A stretch of DNA of 64,000 bases, taken from contig JAQFVV010006337.1 in the NCBI GenBank assembly GCA_028023455.1, positions 2,035,001-2,099,000 of the forward strand. Direction: 5' to 3'. Shown piece by piece: positions 24,491-36,470 of the stretch (positions within the stretch are counted from its first letter, which is position 1; each line of letters opens with the position of its first letter). Origin of the DNA: Epiperipatus broadwayi (Eukaryota > Onychophora > Udeonychophora > Euonychophora > Peripatidae). The notes beneath the pieces are model-generated. The model saw nothing but the letters and a program-made list of their open reading frames with translations. It had not been told where the DNA came from and searched no databases. The translations under genes and the position numbers were made by a program.

Positions 24491-27400
24491 ATGTTATTTA
24501 TTATGAATGTATGTGTTCATCCTGCTATATCTATTTAATGGTTTATTTGTTGCCCCCTTAGTAATTTATGCTACTTTCCATTGCAGCTTTATATTTAAGC
24601 TTGTAGGCACTTGATGGCCCAGGTGAGATGGTTTTCCCAATTTGTACATCACTGCTTGCTCTATTAGATTTAGAATACAGGTTTAAGTATATAGCCAAGT
24701 TTGAGTTGATACCTTTTGGCAAATATAAAAGTGTTGCTTGGTGTGCTAAACTCCAGCCACTACTGTCTAGTATACTGTAATTTTATTAATCAGACCTATT
24801 GGTAATACTGTGCAGGAGAGACAACCCTGTCCACAGAATAATAATTAAAAATAAAGTGGGCCATAATTCAACTTTGTTCCTTAATTCTTGCTGGGACTAA
24901 AAAATAATAAGATATGTAATTTCCTCTATGTATGTAAGTACACACATCAATGTGCTATATATATTTCTGGCTGATAACCTAATCTATAATATAACCAGGT
25001 ATCGAATCTATCCTTAATAATTGGCACATTCATTTTGTAGAGGCATACTTCTTGATCAAATTGACAATCTAATGTTCATTTGTAATTCTCTTCTACTAGT
25101 CACATTGATATCCAAATATTGTTCATTTGTAATGCTCAAATATGTGTCATACTTATAACCAAATATGGTTATCAATGTGAACATATAATTCATTGAATTT
25201 GTTATTAATAAATTATATATTTTTGTGTTTATACCTTTGTCAGTCTTTCCATGATTCACCATATTCACCCAATCATATCCATACTTAATTATGTGACCTA
25301 ACTCACCATCCTTGAAGTATATTAAATGACCTTATAGGCATTGTTAAAGTATTGGGTTCCTATGTAAGCTAATTGGTGTAGAATCAGATTAATTTGGCAC
25401 TTATTTAATTCAAGTTAGAGGCTGAGTTTGAATCTGTAGAGTCCTTGTTCCATCCTGATCACCAGGACCAGAAATAATTTATCACTATTAGTAGCATCAG
25501 AGGTGTTCATCATGTAATCAAGATTTTGAAGTACTGGCAAAGAGGTGAAAGCATAGTACTGTTCCGTGACTATCATCTCTCGAACATGCTGGGTTTGATG
25601 TACTTTTGCTGGGTCTCTAAATCTTGATGCCTGAACACACAAGTTTCTTTGAGTTTAGCATGACCAATGTGAGGCTATTGAGTTATACACCCACATTTCT
25701 GAAAGATAGAATTCTGTAAACAAAAAAAAGAAAAAAAAGGGGGAAGGATTTTCATAATTAGCAATTTTCCATAAAAGAAAAAAGGGGGGAGAGGATTTTC
25801 ATAATTAGCCATTTTCTATTTGATATATATGTAGAAAATTTTTTTTCAGGCCTGCTCCCTCAACATGGGACTTGGATTCTATATTACCCACTTACATGAG
25901 TTTATTTCTCCAAACCTGTTGCATCAATTTTGAGCTTTTGTTTGCATAACCGCACACCCTGATGATTAAAGTCATCTATATATTCTATTAGAACATGTCT
26001 ATGTCTAATGAGATGAAGCCTTAATTTTGCATATAGAGATTTGTGTACTCATTTTGCTGTGCTTTTGTGTTAATTCATTTGTCATATATATGCAATAAAA
26101 ATTAGTATTGCACATTAATAATAAGATGGACTCAATTATTTTGGCTCATGGGTGCTAGTGAAAGCAATGTCCATTTCTATAATGTGTTAAGTGGGAAGAT
26201 TCTTTGTTGTGTCGGATCGTGGTTGGTGACATGGCACCCTGAGATAATCTTTACTAAAGTCAGGTTTCTCTAAATAAATTTTGTCATCAGCCAGGAGTTC
26301 GATAACCATAGTAAATATCACTAAGACTTTAGTGTGTAGATTGGTGGTGATGGGAGACACATAAGCTGATGTAAGCATAAACAAAGAAGGATGACACCAG
26401 GATAAAATAAAAATACCATGAGGTAAAAACATATTCTGATAACTTTGCAGTTGTTCCAGATGCAGCAGAGCAACCAACCTGTAAGCAAGGGGACAGTCAT
26501 GGATCTCAAGAGGGTAAGATAAAAAATTTTTTTAGATATATATACTTTATATAGCTATGCACAGAGTTGTTATAGGAAATTTATTTTAAGTGTATGTGTC
26601 ATACTCTTCCCAAGTAAATAAAGGTAGGTATGGATATTTAGTATGAATACATGGAAAGGAATAGGTAGGGCATTGAAATGATAGGGAAGAAGATGAAGAT
26701 GCAATGGGAGATCAGAAAAGGGGAAGGTATAACATTATTTTATGAAAAAGGAAACAATAGTAAAAAAGAAAATTGTTCAGAGGAAATAGTCATAAAAACG
26801 GAAGGCCATTGTTGTTTAAGAAAAATAAAAAAAAACTGGAGACTGTCAAGGTACAAGAAATGTATGACACTAAGACAGATTGAAGTACTAGTATGGAAGA
26901 TAGCTCTAAGAAGGACAAGACAACAGCAGAGGAGATTAAAAAGTCACCTCTAGTTCAAAAGAACCAAAACCAAGAGAAGCTGGTGAGTCAAGACCTATAC
27001 CAACTAATAATTTTAGGTCATTCATGATTAACTGATCCAAAATCTTTATCTTTTGTTTAGCCAGTCATGCTTATAGTGTAGTGGTCCATTTAATATATAA
27101 ATAAAACAACTAGCATAGCTACTTTCTTATAACAAATAAAAGATATGGTATAAACTCTGCAACTATCTCCATTCAAATTCAATTCAAAAGTGTAATTAAT
27201 TAAATTTGCTTTATTGTCCTTTTATATAAGTTTGTGTATTAAAAATATTTTTGAGTAGAGTTTATAAATAATAGCTACTCTGCTCAAAAGTATTTATACA
27301 TTCTTACATTTTTAATTAATTAATCAGAAAGATTTACATAAAAATACATTTAAAAAATATGTTAAAAGCAACAATTTGTATTTTATCTTTTAAACTGAAA

Positions 27401-27561
27401 ATTGTTTAAGCATATTTAAATAAATATAAAATCTATAAATTTGTGACTTCTTTTTTAATTTTATCTTTAAAAATTCTTTTTTGCTATTTTTTTAAAAACA
27501 TGCATAGCGCATTGTCATGGCGTGAATTGTCATGATGTTCATACATACAAGGTACTATGTA
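24491..27561. other. No recognisable gene
   Basis: Several ORFs of 60-96 codons are open (25415-25642 minus, 26187-26477 minus, 26678-26953 plus). Some have ordinary amino-acid composition, for example ASRFRDPAKVHQTQHVREM in the first. None matches a family I know or shows a supporting start, splice or partner exon. A weakly coding gene with short exons cannot be excluded, but nothing here supports one. Confidence 0.35.
25715..25825. repeat. Two-copy tandem duplication, about 60 bp
   Basis: The block aaaaaaaggggg...ggattttcataattagc...attttcc occurs at about 25725-25771 and again at about 25780-25822 with few changes. It is a short local duplication around A/G runs. Confidence 0.75.
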
Positions 27562-28060
27562 TTTAAGTACAAAAAAGAAAATTCAAAGAAGCTGTTCACA
27601 AGACAATAGTGAATAATCCCATAAGTTAACCTAGTATTGCTATACCTAATGTATGGAAACCACTAATCAATATTGTTCTTAGAAAAATGTGGAGAAATCA
27701 AAACCTCATAGATAAGTATATGAAATTTCTATTGTTTATTGCCTTTGGCAGTATGGCTTAGTTGGTTAGTGCCTTTGGCAGTATGGCTTAGTTGGTTAGA
27801 GCATTATTTTAAAATTCAATATTCAAGAATCTAAGGACCCAGGTTCGATTCCCATGCTACTGTTACTTGTCAAGCCAAGCAAAAGTTGAAGAAAAAAGAA
27901 GAATGATACCTCTCAAAATGTTATGCATGTACTAACGTGTGTGCTATTACTAACAGTTGAATGTAATTGGAAATTTTAAATGAAGTTAAATTTTTCTAAA
28001 GACATTCAAGACTTAACATTAAATGATGGAAATAGTTCAATATATAAAAACATATTAAAG
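27562..28060 (+). repeat. tRNA-headed SINE-like repeat, complete copy
   Basis: The copy has three parts. A leader of about 180 bases (27562-27740) opens with aaattcaaagaagctgttcaca. A tRNA-like head (27771-27865) has box A TGGCTTAGTTGG at 27784-27795 and a perfect box B GGTTCGATTCC at 27842-27852. The tail runs to about 28060 and begins near ctgtgtgctattactaacag. The same order is seen on the minus strand at 37318-37800 and on the plus strand at 37950-38405. Boxes A and B are the internal promoter of RNA polymerase III. The leader upstream of the tRNA head is unusual for a simple SINE and may mean the head inserted into, or was captured by, an older repeat. Confidence 0.7.
27741..27800 (+). 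repeat. 30-bp tandem duplication of the box A region
   Basis: The unit gcctttggcagtatggctta plus gttggttag occurs twice without a gap (27741-27770 and 27771-27800), differing only at the last base. The copy therefore carries two box A sequences and a single box B. The near identity means the duplication is recent relative to the element's other damage. Confidence 0.9.
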
Positions 28061-30346
28061 AATTAAGAAAAAGTGATCAGAATATTAGAACAGATCAAGA
28101 GATGGAAATATTTAGAAAAAAAAAATTTTTAATATAAAATGTTAATGATATTAATGAAATTGCACATTATTTAAATTTAATATACAGCTTTATCCCAGAC
28201 TGCAAGCCCAAGTGGTTCCCCAAAATGCCTCATAATAAACAATTATAATGAGTTCCTATAGGAAAAAAAATGATTTATTCCCTTAAATTCAAAATATATA
28301 AAAACCTTTAAAAAAATAATGCCTAAATTGAAAAAGAATGTTAATTAATGAATAAACATGTTACTAAGCATATTATTATTTTTTTTAAAAAAAAATACTA
28401 ATCTGTGGTTAAATATACTGTATAAAAATATTTCAATAAAATATAATTTTTTAAAAATATATATATATTTCATTTGCCCACCATTTTGCAATATAGCCAG
28501 AAAATATTTCCTGAATCATGATCAAATAAATTAAAATAAAAAATGTAGAAAATGAAAATAATTAACTAACCATAATGTATATTTTAAAATTTATTTTTGG
28601 TTCCCTTTATGTTCTATTATCAGTTTGTTATTTTTATAATATCTAGCCAATAAACTTTGAATTTTTTTGCAGTGCTGTTGATTTATTTATTTTTTTGAAA
28701 CAGTAAAATCTTTTTTTTTTTAATACTCTATTTTTTTTATGTTTATGATAGAAACATTATCCTTAACATGTCAAAAACAAATTACAAGACAAGTGATATA
28801 AAAGTGAGAAAATAAATTATATTTAATCTTTGATCTAATAAAGTTGATTATTAACTACAAGGAATTCATTTTTTCTCAAAATGACTATATTTTACAAATA
28901 CGATGATCATATTTTTGGCACTGGCAAAATAATGTTCTTAAAAATTTTATCCATAAAATTGACTGAATGAATATATTTTAGTTAATATACACATTTTAAA
29001 ATTTAATACCAATCTGCTTTGCTGATGTATATGATCAAAATATATTTTTGATTACTTAATGTACTGAATGAACCTGGCATATTTTTTTTTTTTTGCTTTT
29101 GTAGTCATTAATGATGAAAATTTTCTTGACTTTGGATAAATCATAAAAATCATTTTTTTAATTCTATTCAAAACATAATAATGTGCAATGTATAACAAAT
29201 AAACAACTCTGCACAAGATTATATTTAATGTGAATGTTATTTTATTTTTGAATAAAGTGTTTTAATAAAATCACTATACTATTATGTCACCAAACTTATA
29301 AAATGGCTGCCATTTTGAAAAATAATATTTGTTTTTAAATAAAACTTTTTTTTAATTTTTAAAATATCATAACAACAAATAATAACCAGGATAAAGGTAT
29401 AACTAAAAAAAGTAATGTCTATGATAAAATACATAAATGTAACAAAAATCTTATACTTGCAAACAATGACAATAATATTGCTAAAATAATTTAAAAATTG
29501 TAAAGAAAAAAATTGAAACTAACAAGATTAAATTCCTGAGATCAGCTGAATAATTTCTTGCCACCAGTTCCATAGATGTCTGTAAATGTTCTCTTTGAAT
29601 TCCAACAAGAGAATTACAAGCCAAAGCTAATACAACTTTTCCAAGTGCCATTAAATCTTCCTGCTAAAAAAATAAATAAATGAAAGCAATATAAAAGTTT
29701 GTTAACAGAATTCAGTCCTATAAGATTGTTGTATCATCAACAAAGTGTATTTCTGAGAGTATGTAAGATGGTAATTTACCGAATTACATATTCTCAGCAA
29801 TATACATTACAATAGAATGAATATTATACAAATTTGACCATACACTTTTTTATGATATAGAATCATAACAATGACTGCATTAATAATCTCAGTCTATTAA
29901 TAATAGCACTGCTATTTATCATTATGCCTGCACATTTTCAATGCTTTTTATTTTATCCTTCATCTTAGATTATGAATGACAAGCACTCATTTTCAGGGCT
30001 AAATATTATTAAATATATTTACAATATATCACAAACATATATACATATGAATACAACATATAAAATTTTATATCTACATTTATACTATTTTTATATCCTA
30101 ATTAACATACTGTACATATATATATACATTTTAAATGCAATAATATATACTATAACAAATAATAATGTTTCAATAGTTAAATATCCATATAGTTTGTTCA
30201 TAGCTATTAATTTTATCCATTATTCTCTTAAATAATTTATTTTTAATTTTATTTGAAAAATATGTTTCATTATTTCATTTCATTTAAATGATCGTTACTA
30301 ATCTTTAAATGATGTAATATAATATTTTAATGAAAAAATAATATAC
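28061..30346. other. AT-rich gene-free stretch
   Basis: Very AT-rich with many A and T homopolymers. The only ORF of note (29972-30235) is Ile/Tyr-rich and of low complexity. Nothing else is recognisable. Confidence 0.5.
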
Positions 30347-31184
30347 AATAATATAATAGATAGTCAAAATAAGTCATAGATAACATGACCCTATCTCTTA
30401 AGCTTGTAAGTTATAAACAATGAGGATTGCCAATTCCTCTAAAAGCTTTGTGATAAATGCCTAGCCAGAGCCAGCACTTAAAATACCTCTGTCAGGAACC
30501 CCTCCTCAAACCTCTGACAATGGTTTCATGCTCTGGCACTCCTTAGAGAGGTATCAGGGTAGGTTCAGACACTAGATCTAAAAATACCAACCCAAAGCCT
30601 ACCCTGACACCTCTCTGAGGAGTGCCAAAGCACGAAACCATGGTCAGGGGTTTGGGAAGTGGTTCCTGACTGAGATATTTTAAGTGTTGGCTCTGGCTAG
30701 GCATTTATCACAAAGCTTGTAGAGGAATTGGCAATCCTCATTGTTTATAACTTACAAGCTTAAGAGATAGGATCATGTGATCTATGACTCTTATTTTGAC
30801 TATTTATAGTCTCTGCCATAAGTCTTATGCAATTTTATATTGCTAAGACTACTAATACATGGTATGGCTGAAGATCTATCAGTCCCATATAGCTATTTGA
30901 GTTGGATAGCTAGATTTGAAGACATGTACATGTCTGAAAATTTCAGATTTTCCATTCAATAGACAACTTTTAGATAAGTGCTTGGCTTTGGGTTGGTATT
31001 TTTAGATCTAGTGTCTGAACCTACCCTGACACCTCTCTGCAGAGTGCCAGAGCACGAAACCATGGTCAGGGGTTTGGGGAGGGTTTCCTGGCAGAGATAT
31101 TTTAAGTGCTGGCTCTGGCTAGGCATTTATCACAAAGCTTGTAGAGGAATTGGCAATCCTCATTGTTTAATAATATAATAGATA
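30347..31184. mobile_element. Palindromic composite flanked by a 16-bp direct repeat
   Basis: Positions 30361-30571 and 30597-30808 form a nearly perfect palindrome with arms of about 210 bases. The ends read agtcaaaataag and cttattttgact, and the centre is short. A third arm-length copy at about 30980-31168 repeats the right arm in the same orientation, but its centre (ggtatttttagatctagtg) is inverted relative to the palindrome. The block is bounded on both sides by the same 16 bases, aataatataatagata (30347-30362 and 31169-31184). The arms are clearly GC-richer than their surroundings. There is no ORF of substance. A foldback transposon that inserted, or rearranged, as a unit is the simplest reading. 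Confidence 0.65.
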
Positions 31185-31888
31185 AAATTACTAAGTATTA
31201 ACAAACTAATCAATAAAAAATATAAGTAATAGTGTTATTATACATAAAAATGTTGTATTTATAAATTTTTGTTATATAAATATATACAGTATGATATGAA
31301 GAGTTAAATGTTTATATTTCTTATATTTTAAATGTAACAGATGTAATATTGGAATTCCATCAGCTTTATATACATTATAACAGGAACTTAGTTCAAAGCC
31401 GTTACAAAAGAAGAGAAAGAGGATAGGTTTTATATAATTTTTTTATTATTTTATTTTATGATTTATTTATTGGAAAAGTCACACATACAAGCACATATTT
31501 TTTTACTGAGGTAATAAAGAATGACAGTGGTTATGGGTTAATATTTTATTTGGCATACGTGTGTATAGATAAATGTTGTTTTAATTAAAAGAAAAAGAAG
31601 CAAAATTAAGAGAGAATTTTAAAGCATATAAAAAGTTTTTTTATTTTTTATGATTAGCTAAATATTTCTCTAATTGTCTGGAAACACATGGGACTAATTA
31701 ATGGTTATCTCGTTTTAGTTTAATGATTGGATTGCTTCAAATATTCGGACTTTGTTTAAATAATTTTTAATTAAGAAAAGGAAGCAAAGGAATGTAGAAT
31801 GTCCATTGTAGATCAAATTCTTTTTGACTGCTTTTGTCCCATTTTAGATTAAACAAAAAAAAAAGTATTTCTAAAAAGTTCAAAAAAG
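31185..31888. other. AT-rich, no gene seen
   Basis: AT-rich unique sequence with A and T homopolymer tracts. No ORF of protein-like composition was seen. Confidence 0.5.
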
Positions 31889-32038
31889 AAAAAAATCAAG
31901 GCTGCTAAGTAGTCTTGCGTTGTTAACCGAGAGGTATCGCAGCCGCCATGCAAGCAAGTAGTTGGTTGCAGACGGTTGTGGGTTCGCGTCCCAGCCGATG
32001 CTATGACATATGGAAAAAAAAAATCAAGGCTGCTAAGT
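31889..32038 (+). mobile_element. tRNA-like short retrosequence with target-site duplications
   Basis: A 106-base insert (31911-32016) is flanked by direct repeats at 31889-31910 and 32017-32038 that share an A-run followed by tcaaggctgctaagt. The insert is the GC-richest spot in the area. It carries a box B GGTTCGCGTCC at 31981-31991 and a box A-like segment aaccgagaggtatcgc at 31925-31940, and it ends in an A-run. This is the signature of target-primed reverse transcription of a tRNA-derived RNA. The two duplications match perfectly over their shared bases, so the insertion is among the youngest events in the window. I could not fold a full cloverleaf: the 5' and 3' ends do not pair, so it is not a functional tRNA gene. 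Confidence 0.8.
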
Positions 32039-33722
32039 GTTTTTCCTTTTGTTTACACATTTTTGTAGAAATATATTTTGGGAACAAAGAAAAAAAATGC
32101 AAGAGATAATGAAAAAGAATTTCAAATTATTGATTCTTGTTTAGTTGACCAAAAAGCAAGCAATAGTCTTAAAAAAATTTGTGATAACTGAAAATAAATA
32201 ATTTGGCAGTAAAAGTAAAAAGAGAAAACGTGAAATAAACTGTCATTTACCACCTTCTTTATTGGACATAATTTATTTGTGAAATAGAAAATAAAACTTT
32301 AAAGGAAAGTTCCATGGACCGTAGGGTACATTTATAATCATGCCAGGATCTACATTTGAACTAAGCTCTCTTTGCCATCTATGCCATGAAAGCCATTGGG
32401 ATATCTATAGCCCTAAGCATACTGCTTGCCATTCGAAGCCACAGCCACTGGATATAGTGCATGCCATCCACCATCTCTGAAAATTATATAAAAATAAATC
32501 AAAAGAAATACATTACTTGAAGACAGACTCTATAACTGGAACATCAGATAGAAAAGATGGATGCCAAGTTTTGCCCATGCTAATCCTGGGATTAAAAGTA
32601 TCGAGTGCACTCAGAAACACACCTATAAATTGCTGACCAATAAAGGCCAGTAAATATATATATATATATATTGTGTCTCACTTGCAATTTTAAATCCAAT
32701 CCAATCAAGCCGTGTATTACTAAAACTTTTATATGTGTATTATTTTATTTATTGCTCTCATAAATGTAATTTTCTATAAAAATACTAACAATATTTTATC
32801 ACATACATGATTTATGCCATTTTATTTCTTTTTATAATAAATATTAATAGATTGCCCATTTCAACCGTCAATTCATTTTTTTAATGTATTACGCAATTAT
32901 GTATTTTAGTATTAATTTAGTAATACATTAGTGTACATGTTGGCGTGTCTCCAATAAATATTTAGAGTAGAATAAGTAAGATAAACAGTTGAAAAGTGAT
33001 TTTAAAAATTTGTTCCACATTTTAGTGGGGATTAAGAGAAACAGAAATTCCGAGAGAATATCTAGTTTGAAAATTAATTCACTCTCCATTTCTTTTATGG
33101 TATATTGTGCTACCACTCCCTGAGCATGAGTTAGCTTTAAGTAAGATGGGCATAAGTTTGAAAAAGGCTGAGTTAGATAAATTATTAGTAGATCCTACAA
33201 TTCTTGTTAATTAGCAAGATTGGTGCTTGGCAATGGACAAAAAAAAAAGCAGTTATCCATAAACATAGAAATCTACGCAGAAAAAAAGATAAATCTGGAA
33301 GGGATTGGATTATCTCAAACCTTTTGAATGACCCACTACCAGGGAAAACTTCGTTTAAAAGGGGGAATGACTCAGAACATGGGAAAACTTGGTACGGGAA
33401 GGGCCGTTTAATAAGACACACGTGTAAATATATAAATTCACCCTCTGGAAAAAAAAGTATTATTAATTCAGGTTAAGATAATTTTCTAACTACAGCTATA
33501 TCTAAATTCAAATAAATAAATGACGGAAGTAGAGATGGTCCTCACTGACCATTACAACACACACACTCATCTCTCCATTATTTTCCAATATTATCTTGCC
33601 ATGAATATAAGAACGTTATAAGTTCTTGAAAGCGCTCAGCCATATAATTTTTATAGAACTACTAATAAATTTCTCTATTAATGTGTATAAGCACCTGTAT
33701 TATGTCTGATACAATATGATAA
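32039..33722. other. No recognisable gene; two GC-richer patches
   Basis: Patches at 32300-32640 and 33185-33470 are less AT-rich. Each has overlapping ORFs on both strands of up to 90 codons, none of which I recognise. The sequence around 33190-33240 resembles 8150-8196. A TA run lies at 32655-32671. Confidence 0.4.
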
Positions 33723-34659
33723 TGACTGTTAGCGGCCCCAATATTTCACTCTCTATTTTTAAAAAAACTGAACTATATTTTTTCGTATGAAGTATATCTA
33801 ACAATACTAAATGTATCTAACTATAAATAAACTATATCTAACTATAAATGTTTTTACATAAAGGTTAATAATACAAATAATAAACTTACATTTTTATGTG
33901 TAGTTTTGAGCTATGCACACAAGGAATACCGTAAATGCAAATTTGTGCAGGTAGGATGGATGAAAGAAGTACAATGCATCGATCTCCACTATCCATGGTT
34001 CGAACTACATTATTCTTACTATGTAATTGTAAAGCATATCTAACTATAAATGTATTTTTTACACAATGGTTAATAAATAAAATTATAAAAAAACTAACAT
34101 TTTTATGAGCAATTTTGCTTTAGGTTATGTGTCAAAAGTTAACAAATGTCACAAAAGAAGTCCCTGCTATCAAAATTATGAACTACTTTTGCCACATGTA
34201 ATTTTTGTAGCCAGAATTTCTATCACTTCTTTGGTTCCCCAAAATGAAATTTTAAATGTTGTGGCTGTTCTGGCAGAAAGCTGGAATACACGTCGCCAGC
34301 TTGAACAATTTCAAAATCCGGAATAAAAAGTGGGTCATTTTTCCCCGAAGCCATCTGTCTTTGAACACCATTGTTGATATAACATTTTGTTGGGTGAATG
34401 ATTTGCCAATGCACTTTATCGTACTTCTTTCATCCATCCTACCTGCAGAAATTTGCATTTAGGGGTATGCACAAAAATGACACCGTTTTTGTGAATTTCC
34501 TCGTGTGCATAGCTCAAAACTACACATAAAAATGAAAGTTTATTATTTTTATTACTAACCTTTATGTAAAAACATTTATAGTTAGATACACTTAATATGA
34601 AAAAAAAATAGTTGTTTTTTTAAAAAGAGAAAGTGAAAGGTTGAGGCCGCTAACAGTCA
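33723..34659. mobile_element. Foldback DNA transposon, 937 bp, non-autonomous
   Basis: The ends are tgactgttagcggcc (33723) and its exact complement ggccgctaacagtca (ending 34659). The arms stay complementary for roughly 260-300 bases. They share the tagttagata, taaaggttaa-aat, tgtgtagttttgagctatgc and gtaggatggatgaaagaagta blocks. The middle (about 34000-34400) has overlapping small ORFs on both strands but no transposase. Long terminal inverted repeats without a transposase indicate a foldback or MITE-like element mobilised in trans. No convincing target-site duplication was found at either edge. Confidence 0.75.
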
Positions 34660-34788
34660 ATTTTACGGAATATAAATATATCATTAAAATCTGCCAACAC
34701 TTAGACAATCCCAATATTAATAACCATCAACTATCTCAATCTGTTGTCAAGGCAATCTTTTTTAACAATAAAAATACATATATGTATT

Positions 34789-34976
34789 AAGTAATATTTA
34801 CTGAGGCTATAACCTCGATAATATGCGTATAAAATGCGATAGTAGGGACCTCTACAGGTGTTTTAACCACAAGCTTCTTCCATAGCGTAAGCTTGTGGTT
34901 AAAACACCTGTAGAGGTCCCTACTATCGCATTTTATATGCATATTATCGAGGTTATAGCCTCAGTAAATATTACTT
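34789..34976. repeat. Nearly perfect 88-bp hairpin, 12-base loop
   Basis: The left arm 34789-34876 and right arm 34889-34976 are reverse complements with one mismatch seen (gcgtat against atgcat near position 34844). The loop is cttccatagcgt. The arms are GC-richer than their flanks and contain aagctt at the loop-proximal end. If transcribed it would form a long double-stranded stem of the kind that can enter small-RNA pathways. It could equally be a small transposon with exceptionally long inverted repeats. No ORF is present. Confidence 0.9.
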
Positions 34977-35394
34977 ACTTAATCAATGTGCGTTTAATAA
35001 ATTTATATATGTATTAATGAATATATGCTTTAAATGTAAGATATCTAAAACAGAATGCATATATTGTTTATTTCTTAACTCTAAAAATGTCAGTCGAATA
35101 ATAAAAATAAAAATATTGAAAAATAATGCAGGCAATTAATGAATTTATTTATAAAATAACAATTACAACCAATGGTACAAAAATATTTTGATAAATCTTA
35201 TGGTTATCTGAAACTTTTCTTTAAATTAGATGAGTCACTGTGGCTTTACTTTATATTACATGACTCTTCTACGTGATCAATGCTGGCATATAACTAAAGA
35301 TTATTGTACTTTGATTTCAAATGATCAACAAAGATTTTTTGTTTATTAGTCAGCAAGTAATCAAAAGCGTTATAAATAGAAATTTATTAAATTA
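34977..35394. other. AT-rich, no gene seen
   Basis: AT-rich unique sequence separating the hairpin from the tRNA-like pair. Nothing recognisable. Confidence 0.5.
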
Positions 35395-35605
35395 ATTAAA
35401 TAGAAAGATTTGAACTCTGGATTTTTTCAGTGTATTCATCCTCCACTCCATCTCTAACAACCAATACACATGATCACATACAAGTGAAAAGGATATCTTT
35501 TTCGCACGTGTGTGGCCATGTGTGTATCAGTTTCTTGAGAAAGAGTGGAAGATGAATAGACTGAAAAATACTGATTCAAATCCCTCTACTTACATATATG
35601 AAAGA
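35395..35605. repeat. Head-to-head pair of tRNA-like units
   Basis: The segment 35399-35475 on the minus strand and 35520-35600 on the plus strand are imperfect inverted copies, sharing atgaatacactgaaaaa- and gattcaaatc-type blocks. Each ends in a box B-like GATTCAAATCC or GAGTTCAAATC sequence about 50 bases after a box A-like segment. Both resemble weakly conserved polymerase III promoters. The copies are clearly diverged. Confidence 0.45.
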
Positions 35606-36470
35606 TTGAATAAAAGCAAGTTACATACTATCTTAGAATTAAATTAATTAAAAATGATATAAATGCACAAATATAAAAAAATTACTTCATTAGATTAGTA
35701 TTTTACTTTTAAGTGTAAAGTGATACTTATAAAATTTATTCTAACTAAAATATATTTTTATTGAAAGTTATTAATAAGCTTAAGACTGTTTCTCAAAGCT
35801 GTTGAGTGAAATAATATCTGAGCCAATCCAGCAATCACTCAATTTGCAAGGGTTGTCATGTCAACGTACATTGTATGATGGAGTGCAACAGGTTGCTACC
35901 CATTTTAAAGTATACAACTGAACTTGAGCACTTACTGTCAATATGACAAAGTTTAAAATAAAATAAAAAAAACTTTTCATTTCTTTCCATTTTTTTTAAA
36001 AAAAAGAAGTCGCCAATCGTTTAATTTGAAGATATTTCTATCTTCCCTCAATCATTAACTTAATCTGCTTAGTCCTTCAATTGTCACTAATCTGCCAAAT
36101 CTTTCTTCTCTAGTTAATCTGATGGATGTAATATAAGAAATCTCACCAATCTAACTAACTCAGTTATTTTAATATTTCAATTTATCTCATTTATTTAATC
36201 TATCTTGTGCAATACTAATAATCTTTACTTAACAAAGTAATTCTGTCCATTCTTTTGCATTTACTCTATTATTTGCATTGTTTTTGAGAAACCGTATCCC
36301 CTGCAGAGAACTATATAAAAAACATTATTTTAACTTTCACATACTTTGACTGATACATATAATTTACACTCCTCAAAAATTATTCTACTAACATTATCTC
36401 TATTAGGAAATTTACCTTTTATAATAAATGTTTAATACACTGTACAGGCTTACACACACCTGCACATATA
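35606..36470. other. AT-rich, no gene seen
   Basis: AT-rich sequence with pyrimidine-rich patches on the plus strand at 36040-36260. No ORF of interest. Confidence 0.45.

Noticed and set aside
27771-27865. Possible functional tRNA gene
   Set aside because: Boxes A and B are good, but acceptor arms do not pair and the same sequence recurs as part of a longer dispersed repeat.
34105-34462. Four overlapping ORFs of 63-73 codons in the middle of the foldback element
   Set aside because: They overlap on both strands, none is longer than the others in a meaningful way and none resembles a transposase.
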